Source: Sphingomonas crocodyli
Lineage (GTDB): Bacteria > Pseudomonadota > Alphaproteobacteria > Sphingomonadales > Sphingomonadaceae
NCBI RefSeq assembly: GCF_004005865.1
Contig: NZ_SACN01000004.1
Span: 1-64,000 of the forward strand
Reading direction: 5' to 3'
Length of the DNA stretch: 64,000 nt
The notes beneath the pieces are model-generated. The model was given only the letters and a program-made list of their open reading frames with translations, was not told where the DNA came from and did not search any database. Positions 25,375-36,700 of this stretch are shown here, in pieces (positions within the stretch are counted from its first letter, which is position 1; the number at the start of each line of letters is the position of its first letter). Position numbers and translations under genes: made by a program.

Positions 25375-26178
25375 TCACATCCTCCCGACGACGACATAGA
25401 GCGCAATCAGCAGCACCGCCGCGCCCAGCGCCGCGAGCGCGATATAGAGGCCGAAGCCGACCTTGGTCATCGGCGCCTTCTGCCCACGCCACTGGCGGAC
25501 AAGCTGCCCCGCGCGCGGCGCTTCGAGCCCGGCGACGAGGCCCTCCATATAGCCGCGGATCGCGCCGGCTCCATCCTCGTCCCGGTGGAAGCGACCTTCG
25601 TAACCGGCGGCGATGCAGGCGTGGTGCAGTTCGATCAGGTCGCGGCCATTATCGGGGCGGGCGAGCAGATTGTCGCACGACTTCCAGAAGCGATCTTCCT
25701 CGACATCGTCCTTGACGAAAGTGGCGACCATCGACCGCTTCTTCCATTCGTCGGCATCGGCGCCGATGCCCGGCAGATTGCCGACCACATCGTCGACCGT
25801 CGCGCACAAGGCGTAACGGGCGGCGGCGCATTGCTGTTCGGGATAATAGTCCGCCGCGATCCGATCGAAATCGCCGATCGCGGTGGCGGCGCGGCGATTG
25901 AGTTCGGGCAAGGCGACGCGCGCCCGGCCCGTCCGCACGCTGGCGATCAGCGCGAGCAGCGGGGCGGCGGCGCCCATCATCGTGTTGCGCAGAACCGGCG
26001 CGGTGGCGGGTTCGGGTACGTCGTCATGCGCAAGGCCGGGCGCACCCGCAGGCGGCGGCGCAGTGGGCGTGATCGGCGTCGCGGGCTTGAACTGAGTCGC
26101 GCCAGTCTTCAGCCCCTGTAGCGGCGACGGACGAAATACCGTCCGGTTCGGTGCCGGCTGTTCGCCGTTCGCGCTCAT
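25375..26178 (-). CDS. tssL: TssL/DotU inner-membrane protein
   Basis: A 267-residue DotU-family protein: Pro/Ala-rich cytoplasmic N-tail (1-60), DotU helical domain (about 65-225, with YALCATVDDVV and the LIELHHACIAAGYEGRF signature), and a single C-terminal transmembrane helix (about 240-262). The tail carries NRTVFRPSPLQ near residue 12; in Agrobacterium, PpkA phosphorylates a Thr in the TssL N-tail, which then recruits Fha. No peptidoglycan-binding domain. It is the first gene of the operon, two bases from tssM. Confidence 0.9.
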   Translation of the reverse strand: MSANGEQPAPNRTVFRPSPLQGLKTGATQFKPATPITPTAPPPAGAPGLAHDDVPEPATAPVLRNTMMGAAAPLLALIASVRTGRARVALPELNRRAATAIGDFDRIAADYYPEQQCAAARYALCATVDDVVGNLPGIGADADEWKKRSMVATFVKDDVEEDRFWKSCDNLLARPDNGRDLIELHHACIAAGYEGRFHRDEDGAGAIRGYMEGLVAGLEAPRAGQLVRQWRGQKAPMTKVGFGLYIALAALGAAVLLIALYVVVGRM

Positions 26179-26342
26179 GATCGGATACCCCTATCCAGCC
26201 TAAAGCATTGCCGCGTCACGCGATCACTCCCCCACGATGACGCAGCTTATTCTCTTTAAAGCACAGCTTTTCGTTCGTCGGAAGGCACGTTATCGTAAGA
26301 ACGAGGGCAGCAAATGCTTCGTGTTTAGTAGCGGGAGTAAGC

Positions 26343-26537
26343 ATGATGGGTGACGAATCGAGCTGGTCGTCTGACTTCGATCTGTCTTTCGATCCCAAGA
26401 CCTGGGATGTCGGCCCCGCCGCCGGCCCTGCCCCCGCCATCATCGAACGCGGCCATGTATCGCGCTTCGCGATGTCGCTGGGCGGATCGGGCCTGATCCT
26501 CGCGCTGGGGGCCGCCGCCGCTTTGCTCGCACGCTAA
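26343..26537 (+). CDS. Small tail-anchored protein, unknown
   Basis: A 64-residue product with an acidic, Trp/Ser-rich N-terminal half (DESSWSSDFDLSFDPKTWD) and one hydrophobic helix at residues 43-62. GGGAG lies five bases before the ATG, a good ribosome site. It is divergent from tssL (164-base gap) and overlaps by four bases the stop of the convergent CPBP protease gene. No family recognised. Its position next to the type VI-like operon makes an association possible, but that is inference only. Confidence 0.6.
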   Translation: MMGDESSWSSDFDLSFDPKTWDVGPAAGPAPAIIERGHVSRFAMSLGGSGLILALGAAAALLAR

Positions 26538-27412
26538 ACCGATTGCGCTGAGGGCGGCTTCGCGCCGAAGCGCCACACCGCCAGCGGCAGGATGAAGGCG
26601 AGCAGCACGAAGCTCGTCCCCAGGCTCATATTGAGCCCCTCGGTCGATCCGCCCCACCACGGCATGCCCGTCAGTTCGAAATCGAAGATCGACCCGAACG
26701 ATCCGACCGCCGGATTGGGATCGAGGCCGAGGACCAGTTGCTCGCTCCAGTTCCACGCGAAATGCGCCGCGCAGGAGGCGAGGAGACCGCGGGAGCGCAG
26801 GGTGAGCAGCCCGAAGAAGACGCCCGCCAGGAAGATGTTGAACAAAGTCAGAGGCGGGCGCGGGCCGCTCGCCAGATGGACAACCGCGAAGCCCAAAGCG
26901 GTCAGCATCACCGCGGCCGCCCCGCCCCACACCTTTTCGATCACCGGCTGCATCCAGCCGCGGAAATAGATTTCCTCGGTGGTCGTCTGGAACAGGATCA
27001 GGAAGGTGCCGCCCCACCACCACAGGTTGATCCCGCCGCCGGACCCGCCACCGCTCAACCCGCCGCACAGCCAGGCATAGCCCATGCCGATCGCGACGCC
27101 GCCGACGCCCATCGCGAACGAAGGGCCGACCCAGCGCGCCGGATGCGCGCCGACCTGCGGCCGCACGCGCGAAAAGGCGCAGCCGACCAGAGCAAGCAGG
27201 GCCAGCGGCACGAAGATCGCGAGGGTGAAAAGCGTATCGGCGAGCGGCGGGTTCGCATCGATTTCGGGATGGCCATCGAGGAAGGCGCCCGCCCCTTCGA
27301 TACAGCCCATCACGATCAACGTCGCGACGGCCACGAGAATCAGAAATTTGAGGATGGTCTTGCGACCCCTATGCCGGTCGTCGCCCGCGATCGTCGCCAT
27401 GTCCACCCCCAC
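26534..27412 (-). CDS. CPBP family intramembrane glutamic protease
   Basis: A 292-residue multi-pass membrane protein of the CPBP (Rce1/Abi) family. The catalytic motifs are visible: TTTEEIYFRGWMQPV (EExxxR), FAVVHLASGP (FxxxH) and SCAAHFAWNW (HxxxN/W). At least seven hydrophobic segments surround them. The family includes CAAX prenyl proteases and bacteriocin-immunity proteins; the bacterial substrate here is unknown. A second ATG four codons in is an alternative start. It lies between the type VI-like and two-partner secretion operons, on the same strand as both. Confidence 0.88.
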   Translation of the reverse strand: MGVDMATIAGDDRHRGRKTILKFLILVAVATLIVMGCIEGAGAFLDGHPEIDANPPLADTLFTLAIFVPLALLALVGCAFSRVRPQVGAHPARWVGPSFAMGVGGVAIGMGYAWLCGGLSGGGSGGGINLWWWGGTFLILFQTTTEEIYFRGWMQPVIEKVWGGAAAVMLTALGFAVVHLASGPRPPLTLFNIFLAGVFFGLLTLRSRGLLASCAAHFAWNWSEQLVLGLDPNPAVGSFGSIFDFELTGMPWWGGSTEGLNMSLGTSFVLLAFILPLAVWRFGAKPPSAQSV

Positions 27413-27494
27413 GCCCGGCGATTCTCGCCGGTGTCGCTACCCACAGGCGGGCTTATCCCCCATCCTCAAAGCCCGCGCTGTGCATCAAGTCACA

Positions 27495-27524
27495 AGCCGT
27501 GCCGCCTGACAAGGCGACACGGCT
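27495..27524 (-). terminator. Hairpin downstream of the CHAT gene
   Basis: Twelve-base arms (27495-27506 and 27513-27524) pair with one mismatch that becomes G-U in RNA; the loop is six bases. It lies 25 bases past the CHAT stop in the direction of transcription. Only a weak T-rich tail follows, so termination may be partial. Confidence 0.5.
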
Positions 27525-27548
27525 GCGTGGTAACGGAGCAGAAACGAT

Positions 27549-30500
27549 TTATTTGGCGGCGACCGTATGCGGCTTGTCGAGCATCGTCTTGCTCGCGTCG
27601 CCGACCACGAAATAGGCGCCCCAGAAATAAGGATGCGAATAAGCCGGCTGATGCATCAGCCCGCGCTGCGCATCGTGGAGCGCGTCGGCAATCTCTTCGG
27701 TCCGGCCGCGCGTGTAGAAGGTCTTGAACAGCTCGTCCGATTCGCCAGCCACCGACACCGGCCAATAGGTCGCCAGCACGGCGCGCGCATTGGCGGTGAG
27801 GAAGGCGCGGACGAGGCCGTCGAGCGATCGGCCGCTATCTTCCTGCCCGCTGCGACGCGCCGACGCGCGGCTGGCCGACGCCGCCGTATCGCAGGCCGAC
27901 AGCACGACCAGATTGGCGTTGAGGCGCAGGCCCGCCACTTCGTTGAAACTCAGGAAGCCATCCGAATGCGGCGGCCCCAGCGTCGTGAGCAGCGACGGCG
28001 GCACGGTGGCGCAGCCCAGCTTGATTTCGGGCAGGCCGTGGGTCGCGAAATGGACGACCTGATAGCTGCTCAGATCGTCGCGGTTGAGCACGGCGGTGTC
28101 GGTGAACGCCTCCCCCGTGATCCGCGGCGCATTCGGCACGCCGAGCGAGCTGGCCGCGATATCGAGCTTGCGCGCGTCGATCGGCTCGTTCGCCTCCGAA
28201 ATGCGCGCGAGTTCGGCGCGCGATACGGGGCAGCCGAGACCGATCTGCTCTGTCCGGTTCGCATCGACCGCGTCGATCGGCAGGCCGTGATTGCCGAAGC
28301 CGATGAACGGATTGCTCGCGGTCGATTCGGGCAGGCCGCGCGTATCGACGAACGAACGCGGCGACAGCGCGATCGACAGGCTTGCCTCGTTCGCGAGGAA
28401 GTTGACCTGGCTATAATCGTTGAGCACCGCGCGGCGGCGGATCGGATCGGTGATCCCCTTCGCCTGCAGACGCGGTCCGTTGATATAGGCGGTGACGCTG
28501 GCCTTATCGATCACCAGCACCGACGCTGGCAGGTTCGCGAGCGGACCCGAAGGATCGACGACGATCGCCTTGGCGGTGGCCAGCTGGCGTTCGGCCGGGC
28601 CGGCGATCAGGCTGAACAGCGCATAGGACTCCGGCACCTTGAACGGCGCGCGCGATCCATCAGGCAGGCGCACCGAAGTGCGCACGATCTGCGCGAGCTT
28701 GCGCAGGTTCGCCGAGCTTTCTCCCGCCGCGTAGATCGTCGCCCCGGTCTTCGCGATGACGATGCCGTAGGTGCGTGCGCGGATCTCCGACAGCTTGAAA
28801 TAGAGTTCGTCGGCGGCGAGCTTCGCCTGCACCTCCGCGATCGTGACCGGACGATCATCGATCGCCTGCGCGCGACGGTTGCTCTGCAACTTGTCCTCGA
28901 GCGCGATCAGTTCGCCTTCCTTGGCCTTGCGCGTCTCATCGAGCGCGGCGCGCGCGGCGGGGTCAGCATTGGCGTCGGCGATCTGGTAGCGCAGGCCCGC
29001 AATGTCGCGGTTGAGTTCGGCACGCTGGCGCAGCAGCATCGCGGTGCCGCTGTCGGCGGAGACGACCTGCTGCAGCTGCGACAGCTGGCGCGCGATACCG
29101 GGTTCGCCGACCGCCTGGATCGCCTGGAAGAAGCTGTCGGTGGCGGCGGTGGCCTCCGCCCCCTCGCCCTTTGAGGTCTTGATCAGCAGGTCGAGATAAT
29201 CTTCGAGCCGCGACGGCGCCGATGCGCCACCACGGCCGGAGGCGAGCAGGGTTTCGATCGCCTGGCTATAATCGGCCAGCACCGCCGACGCCGGATCGCC
29301 CGCCTGTTCGCGTAAAGATGCGCGTTCGATCTGGGTTTCGGGGATGACCGGGCCCATGCCCTGCCCCGCCGCCGCGATGAGTCGCGCGCGTGTCGCCCCG
29401 TCGAGCGGGATCGCGCAGGCGGCCTCGCTGTTCGGATGGCCGGCGCGCAGGGCCGCAAGCGCGCAATCGAACTTGCCGACCGCCTTGGCATAGCCCTGAC
29501 GCCGGACATCGCCGGTCATGGCTTCGGCGGCGCGCGCATCGATGCGGCCCGACTGGCGCTCGATCTGCGCGGTGAGCCACAGCAAGGCCGCCGGGCTGAC
29601 CTGCGGATCGCCGAGCAGGCCGCCGACGCGGATCGCCGAATCCTGCAGCGCATCCTTACCCTTGTCGAGCGCGCCGGGCGCGTTCTGCGACAGCAACGCC
29701 ACGCTCATCGCCCAACCGCGCTGCGCATCGAGCACGACCTGCGAAAGCTGCGCCGACGACCGGCTCGACACCGCCGACGACACGTCGTTCGCCTTGGGAC
29801 GGTTCAGCTCCGCGATCAGCGCGGGGTTTTCGAGCGGGAAGCTCGCCTGCGCGGTGTTGAGCGCGGCGAGCGCGCGGCCCCAGTTGCGCCGGTTGAGCGC
29901 ATCGAGCGCGCGATAGGTGGAACGCTTGCGCTGGAGGAAGGCGGTCTGGTCGCTTTCAGGGATCGTCGCGAGCAGGGTTTCCGCCTGCGCGAAATGATCG
30001 CTCGCGGCCTCGCCGAACTGGATGTTCGAATCGGCCAATGCGGCTTCGAGCAGCAACTCGACCTTCACGCTCGCCGCCGTGCCGTCCGACAGGCGGCTGA
30101 GCGCGTCGTTCAGCACGCGCGACGCCTCCGCATACAGACCCTGGCGGTTGAGCGAGATGCCGTCGCGCAGCGGGATGCCCGGATCGAATGTCGCATCGCC
30201 CGCCGCGGTCGCCACCGCCGGCGCATCGGCCAGCGACGCGACGTTGATGCCAGACGGGGCCATCGCGACATCGGCCGCAGGCAACTTGCCCGTCGCCAGC
30301 GCCGCCAGCGCACGCGCCATCGGATCGATCACCGCGGACACCGCCGCACCGCGATAGGAGGTGCCGCTGCGCGTGAAGCTGACCACCACGGCGCGCGCCG
30401 CGAGCGCCTGATCGTTGCAGCGCCGCGCCTCGACCGGGCCGATCCCGGCGACATCGACCATCGACGGCGCGCCGCAATCCTCCACCTTCTCCGCCTTGCG

Positions 30501-30761
30501 CGCCTTGGCCGGCACGATCGAGATCGACGCCATAGCGCGGCTGGCCGACACGCCTTCGCAGGCGATGGCATAGGCGCTGTCGAACTGGCTGGTCAGTTGC
30601 GGATCGTTCCAGCTGCGGCTGGCGGTGCAGCGATTGGCATTGCTGTCACGCCCCACCGCGAAACGATCGGGCAGGGTCGGTTGCGTGACGGCGCAGCCGC
30701 CCAGCAGACCAGCGACGATCAGCAGCGAGCCGGCGGCCCGGATCAACGATGCGGCCTTCAC
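27549..30761 (-). CDS. CHAT-domain caspase-like protease, lipoprotein
   Basis: A 1070-residue protein with a lipoprotein signal (LLGGC, Cys23; Ala at +2 suggests the outer membrane). The middle is helical and TPR-like (e.g. LNRQGLYAEASRVLNDAL), followed by a coiled coil (LRQRAELNRDIAGLRYQIAD and beyond). The C-terminal CHAT domain has the catalytic His908 in VVHFATHG and Cys957 in VVLSACDTA, spaced as in caspase-like CHAT proteases. It starts at GTG with AAGGAG seven bases upstream and overlaps the tpsA stop (GTGA), so it is translated with the exoprotein, its most likely client. Confidence 0.9.
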   Translation of the reverse strand: MKAASLIRAAGSLLIVAGLLGGCAVTQPTLPDRFAVGRDSNANRCTASRSWNDPQLTSQFDSAYAIACEGVSASRAMASISIVPAKARKAEKVEDCGAPSMVDVAGIGPVEARRCNDQALAARAVVVSFTRSGTSYRGAAVSAVIDPMARALAALATGKLPAADVAMAPSGINVASLADAPAVATAAGDATFDPGIPLRDGISLNRQGLYAEASRVLNDALSRLSDGTAASVKVELLLEAALADSNIQFGEAASDHFAQAETLLATIPESDQTAFLQRKRSTYRALDALNRRNWGRALAALNTAQASFPLENPALIAELNRPKANDVSSAVSSRSSAQLSQVVLDAQRGWAMSVALLSQNAPGALDKGKDALQDSAIRVGGLLGDPQVSPAALLWLTAQIERQSGRIDARAAEAMTGDVRRQGYAKAVGKFDCALAALRAGHPNSEAACAIPLDGATRARLIAAAGQGMGPVIPETQIERASLREQAGDPASAVLADYSQAIETLLASGRGGASAPSRLEDYLDLLIKTSKGEGAEATAATDSFFQAIQAVGEPGIARQLSQLQQVVSADSGTAMLLRQRAELNRDIAGLRYQIADANADPAARAALDETRKAKEGELIALEDKLQSNRRAQAIDDRPVTIAEVQAKLAADELYFKLSEIRARTYGIVIAKTGATIYAAGESSANLRKLAQIVRTSVRLPDGSRAPFKVPESYALFSLIAGPAERQLATAKAIVVDPSGPLANLPASVLVIDKASVTAYINGPRLQAKGITDPIRRRAVLNDYSQVNFLANEASLSIALSPRSFVDTRGLPESTASNPFIGFGNHGLPIDAVDANRTEQIGLGCPVSRAELARISEANEPIDARKLDIAASSLGVPNAPRITGEAFTDTAVLNRDDLSSYQVVHFATHGLPEIKLGCATVPPSLLTTLGPPHSDGFLSFNEVAGLRLNANLVVLSACDTAASASRASARRSGQEDSGRSLDGLVRAFLTANARAVLATYWPVSVAGESDELFKTFYTRGRTEEIADALHDAQRGLMHQPAYSHPYFWGAYFVVGDASKTMLDKPHTVAAK

Positions 30762-33700
30762 TGGTCGGCTCCTTCCTTGGCGCACTCATCCCCGTCGCAA
30801 TCGCCCTCCTCGGTGCCCGGCACGAAATCGATCGTGCCGAGATCGGAGAAGAGCGCCTCGTTATTCGCGCCGACCACCGGATCGAAGGCGAGCGCGAGAT
30901 CGTCGGCGGAGCGGAACAGGTTGATCGTGTTGGGATCGAACACGCCCACTGTCGGCGGGGTGATCGAGGTAATGAGGCATCCGCCACCGCCCGACCCGAC
31001 CAGACAGCCGTTGAGGCGGGTATTGCCGCGGTTGAGATCATCGACGACGATCACGTCGGGGCCGAGCAGAGCGGCCGCGCTGGCGCTCCGCCCGTTGATC
31101 GTGCCGAACATCGCAAAGGCGTTGGCCGCGCCCGACCCGCTCGACGTCAGCCGCAGCGCGACGCCCGATTCCTTGTTCAGCACCACGCCCGCCGTGTCGC
31201 TCGACAGGCCGGTATTCTGGAACAGGGCATAATCGGTGAAGCTGATCGACATGCTGGATGCCTTGACCAGATCCTGCAGCGTATAGGCCTGCCCGCCGCC
31301 GTTGATCGGGGAGAACAGCGCCGAACTCGGCTGCGCGACGAAGCGGTTGACGACTTCGCCGACCGCCAGATCGTCGATCACGCTGATGAAGCCCGCATCC
31401 TGGCCCACCGCGACGCGGATCGCGCGCAGATCCAGATCGGCATCGCCCATGTAGAGCCGCCCGCCACCGCCCGACGTTGCCGCCACGCGGATGAAGCTGG
31501 CCTTGTCCGCGGTCGTCGTCGCCTGGCCGGTGACAGCCGGGATCAGGCTGGAATTGCCGCCCAGCCGGATCGTGCGGTTGGCGCCGCTGGTCTGGAAGGT
31601 GCCGGTGACGTCGATCTGGCCGGTGGTCAGCACCTCGAACGTCTTGCTGCCTGCGGTGTTGGCGAGTGCGAAGGCCCCGATCTTCACGCCGCGCGTCGCG
31701 CCGTCGATCGTCAGGTTGGTCGACGCGATCCGATTGACCTCGGCGGTCGACAGATCGAAGCCGGCGCTTCCCTCGGTGCTTTCGCCCAGACGCATCAGGC
31801 CGGGATTGCGGCTGGTGACCGTCACGCCGAAGGCACGCACCGCCCCCTGAATATTCGCATCGCGCGCCGTGAGCCGCAGCAGGTTCGCCGTCGCCGGCGT
31901 CGCGCCGCCCGCAAACACCGTCCCCGCCGACGCGAGATTGGCGACGCCCGCGACATCGAAGGTCGTGGTCGTACCACCACCGCCCTGCCCGAAGCTGAGA
32001 TCGCCGGCGCGCGTCGTGACGGTGAGCGCGCCCGAGGCCACCGCATTGCCGATCGTCGCGCTGTTGGCAGCAAGCGCCGCATCGCCATTGGTGACGGTCA
32101 GGCTGGTCAGCCCGATCGTGCCCGCCGTCGTGTTCAGCCCGAAGGATTCGGTGCTAGTCAGCGACTGGATGCTGACATTGCCCGTGGTCGTCACCGGGGT
32201 CGAATAGGTCGTGAAGCCGATATTGACCTGCCGCACCCCGCGCGCCGCGACGGTGCCCAGCGTCAGCGCAGCACCTGCCGTACGCAGACCGATCACGCTC
32301 TGCCGATTGGTACCACCCGATATCGTGCTGCTCGCATCGAACAGGATCGATCCGGCCGCATCCAAGTTCAGCGAACGGACGAAGCCGGTATCGGCCACCC
32401 CGCCGCTGTTCGAAAGAAGCGTGAGGCCAGCGCCACCGACAATATCGCCGCCAGTGGCGGTAAGCGCGATCCTGCCGCCCGCTGCCTGCGTTTCAGCATC
32501 GGCATCGACGCCCAGCGCCAGCGTGGAGCCGGTCAGGCTATAATCGCCGCCGACCGTGACCGCGCCTGGCATGGTGATCGCACCCGCCGTGATCGTGAGA
32601 TTGCCCGTCGCCGCAGCCGAGCCGAGCGTGACGGCGTTACCGCCCGCCGCGATCGTCGCATTGCCCCCCGTCGCGGTCAGGCTGTCGAGCGCCAAAGCGG
32701 TCGTGGTCGCCAGATCGACCGAGCCGGCCGTGATCGTGGCCGCGCCCGCGCCGTGCGTCACGGTGCCCAGCGAAGCCGCCCCGCCCGCATTGACCGCCAG
32801 CGCGCCGCCAGCGGCGATGCCCGTCCGCCCGCTGACCCCGCCAAGCGTGGTTCCGGCCGCCAGCGTCACCGCCCCGCCCGCATTCACCTGATCCACTGCC
32901 AGCGCGCTCGAAGCACTTAGCGTCGCGTCGCCACCCGTCGTCACGGTCCCGATGCCGATCACGCCATTGGTGGTGCGCAGCGACAGGCTCTGCGTCGTCG
33001 TGATCGCGGTCGCGCTGATCGGACCGCTGGTGACGAGCGCCGACGTCGCACCGTCGCTCGCGCCGACCGCCAGGAGGTTCTGCGCGTTGACATTGCCGAG
33101 CGACAGCGAAGATCCACCCGTCGCGAGACCGATACCGAGGATATCGGCACCGGCATTGATCGTGCTGCTCGACGCGAAGGCGATATTGCCGCCCGTCGCG
33201 CGCAGCAGCACCGCCCCACCGCCCGCATTGTCGCTGTCCGACCTGAGCGTGAGGCCCGCACCGCCATTGAGATTGCCGTTGGTTGCCGTCAGGCGAACGC
33301 GACCTGCCGCCGCCTGAGTAACATTTCGACCAGAGGCGTTCAGATTGATGCTGGCTGCGTCTGCGACATAATCGCCGCCCGCGGTGACGTTGCCATCGAG
33401 ATTGAGCGCGCCGCCAGCAACGATGATCGTGTCCGCGCTGGAACTGAGCGAACCTGGCGCATTACCGATGCTGACGTTCACGAAAGGCCCGACGTCGATG
33501 TTTCCACCCGCATTGAGGTTTATCGAGCCGCGCGCATTGGCGATCGCGCCGGCGCTGATGCTCCCGCTCGCAGTCAGATTGACGGTGCCAGCCGCCGCCT
33601 GACCGGCCTGCAACGAGTTGAAGCTGATATTCCCGCCATTCGCGGTGAAATCGGCGCTGGTGCGAAGCGTTATTGCCCCAAAGGGAGAGAAGCTGATGCC

Positions 33701-36700
33701 GCCCGCTGTAGCCAGAAGCTTCGCGGAGCCGCCAAAGAGCGGGGTCGAGCCGATACCGAAGCTGAAGCTTGGTGCGATGATGTCGATGGCCCCGCCCGAC
33801 AGCGAGTCGACATTCGCGGTCGTCGCCATCGCCTGCACGATGTCGGTGGCACTCAGCTTGTAACCGCCGTTGATGACAATACGCGCGAAATCGGGAGCGG
33901 GCCGTCCGTCCGCAACAGGGCTGATCGCCCTGCCAGTGATCGATCCTGTCGCGTCGAGCGAGATCGCCCCCGTGACTGAATCCGCGCGAATATTCCCCTT
34001 GGTGTTCGACGTGACGCTGGCCGCGGTGCCGCTGCCGAAAATCAAATCGCCATCGGTGACATTCTCCCGGCCAGCGGAAATCAACGCGGCCCCGCCCACA
34101 TTGAAGCTCGTCAGCGTAACACCGCCTGCGCCCCGAATAGTCAGGCTCGTTCCGGCCTGAACGTCATCTGCGGTTAGGGTGCCCGTGCCCTGCGCTTGGC
34201 TCGCTTCCAATGTCACGCTGCCACTGGCGGCCGTGACATCGCCCACCGACAGCGATCCCGTTGTCGACTGAACTTGAGCGAAAGTCGACGTCGCAACGAT
34301 ATCGCCCGCTGTTACATTCAACCCGCCACTGACTTCAACGAAACTACCCGTCAGATTGCCGCCCGTCACACCGCCCTGGAATGAACGCAACCGCACGCCG
34401 CCCGCCGCGACGATATCGCCGACGGCGATGTCTCCATTGGCGGGAACGCCGCCCGTATAAACATCGATACCACCCGAGAGGGTCGCATTGCCGATCGTCA
34501 CGGTGCCGAGCCGCGCCTCAAGGCCCGTCACCGACTTCGCCGTGATGTTGCCAAGCTGGACGGCCTTGCTCGCATCGTTCGTATTCACGACGATATTGGA
34601 TTGTTGAGCCGTCCCACCGTTCAACGTCGAGCCAGCGGCAAAGTTGATCTCGCCCGCGCTGCTCGCCAGCGTGACGGTCCGGGTGTTGCCCGCGTCCGCC
34701 ACCCCGCCCGAGTTGGACGTGAGCGTCAGTCCGGTGCTGCCCGTCACGCCGTCACGGCCGCTGATCGAGATGGCGCCGGTCGCCTGCTGGAGGATGGTGG
34801 TGCCGTCGCCCAGAGTGACGGTCGCGGTGCCGGGCGAGGTGCGGGTGGCGGTGACGGTATAGTCGCCCGCCGATGCCGTCACCGCGCCGTTGATCGTGAC
34901 CGAGCCGTCGGTCGAGGCGACCGTGACCGCCGTGCCGCTGAGGGTCGAGCCGGTGACGCCGCCGCCCGTCAGCGACAGGCTGTTGTCGCCGCTGATCGAG
35001 GTGAAGCCGAGCGCGCCGCCCGCGTTGAACGTAGCGGCGCCCGTTGCGGTGACGGCTTCGGTGTAGGTCTGCGCGCCCGACGTGGTGATCGCGCCGCCTG
35101 TCATGCTGGTCGTGCCGCCGCCGTTGACGGTGAGCGAAGCGAGCGCGGTCGATCCGCCCACGGCGCCGCCGAACGTGGTCGTGCCGGTGCCGCCGACCGT
35201 CAGCGCCTGCGCGCCGTTGATCGTCGAGACGAAATTGATGTCGGTGCCGGTGATCGTCGTCGACGCCGCCAGCGTGACGGCGTCGTTATAGGTCTGCACG
35301 CCGGTCGTCGCGATCGTGCCCGAGAGCGAGGTCGTGCCGCCCGCATTGGTGGTGATCGAGGTGAGGCCGGTCGCGCCGACGATGCTCGACGTGCCCTGCG
35401 TATCGAGCGCGAGCGTCTGCGCGCCTGTCACGCCACCGTTGAGCGAGATATTGCCGTTGGTGGTGCTGGTGAGCGTGGTGCCGGCGACGAGCGAGACGCT
35501 GTCGCCATAGGTCTGCGCGCCGGTGGTCGTCACAAGGCCGGTCGCGAAGGTTGTGGTGCCGCCCGTATTGGTGGTGAGCGAAGCCAGCGCATCGGTGCCG
35601 CCGACATCGCCACCGAAGCTGGTCGCGCCGCTGGCGTTGACCGTCAGCGCAAACGCGCCATCGACCGTGCCGGTAAAGCCGACCGTGCTGCCCGCCAGCG
35701 TGGTCGTGCCCGTCAGTGTCGTCGTCGCGTGATCGTAGCTCTGCGCTCCCGATGTCGTGATCGCGCCGTTCAGCGTCAGGAAGCCGCCGCCTTCGGCCGT
35801 GATCGACGTGAGCGGCGCGGTACCGCCGACGCCGCCCGCCAGCGTGGCCGAAACGCTCGACAGCGTGAGTGCGAAGCCGCCGTCCGCGCCGCCCAATATG
35901 TCGATCGTACCGCCGGCCGTGCTGGTGAGCGTCGTATCGGCCGTCAGCAGCAGCGCATCATTGTAGGTCTGGTTCTCGGTAGTTGTGACCGTGTGGGCTG
36001 TGGTGGTGCCGCCCGCGTCGGTCGTCAGGTTCGTCAGGGCGTTCCCGCCGCCCACGATGCCGCTGAACGTCGTGGCGCCCGTCGTATTGACCGTCAGGCC
36101 GTAGGCGCCGTTGACCGTGCCGCCCAGCGTGATCGCACCACCATTGGTGCTGGTAAGGATCGTATCGGTCGAAAGGTTAAGACTGTCGCCATAGCTTTGC
36201 AGGCCGGTGGTCGTGACCAGACCCGACTGCAGAACCAGCGAACCGGGTGCATCGGTGGTGAGACTCTGAAGTGCGGTCGATCCGCCGACATCGCCGCCGA
36301 AGGTGGTCGTGTCGGCAGTGTTCACCGTCAGCGCGAACGCGCCATCCACCGAGCCAGCGAAGGAGATCGCGCCCGAATTGGTACTGGTCAGCGCGGTGTT
36401 CGCGCCCAGGACGGCGTTGACCGCATAATTCTGGACGCCAGTGGTGGTCACCCCGCCGCCGTTCAGATTGAGCGTGCCGCCCGGAAAGAAGAGGAGCGAA
36501 CTGAGCGCGGTCGACCCGCCCACCGCGCCGCCGAATGTGGTCGTCCCGTTCGTGATGACCGTCAGTCGCTGGTTGCCATTCACGGTGCCGGCGAAGGTGA
36601 TCGCGGCGTTGCCGCTGTTGGTGGTCGTATCCGCTATCAGCGTGACATTGTCGTTGTAGGTTTGCGCGCCGCTGGTCTGGATGTCGCCGCCCAGCGCCGT

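Noticed and set aside
20873..26178. A functional type VI secretion system
   Set aside because: No sheath, tube, baseplate, spike or ClpV gene is present and TssM lacks its periplasmic part, so secretion cannot be claimed from this window.
30758..31300. Contact-dependent inhibition toxin at the TpsA C-terminus
   Set aside because: No VENN motif, no recognisable nuclease or pore domain, and the next gene is a CHAT protease, not a small immunity gene.
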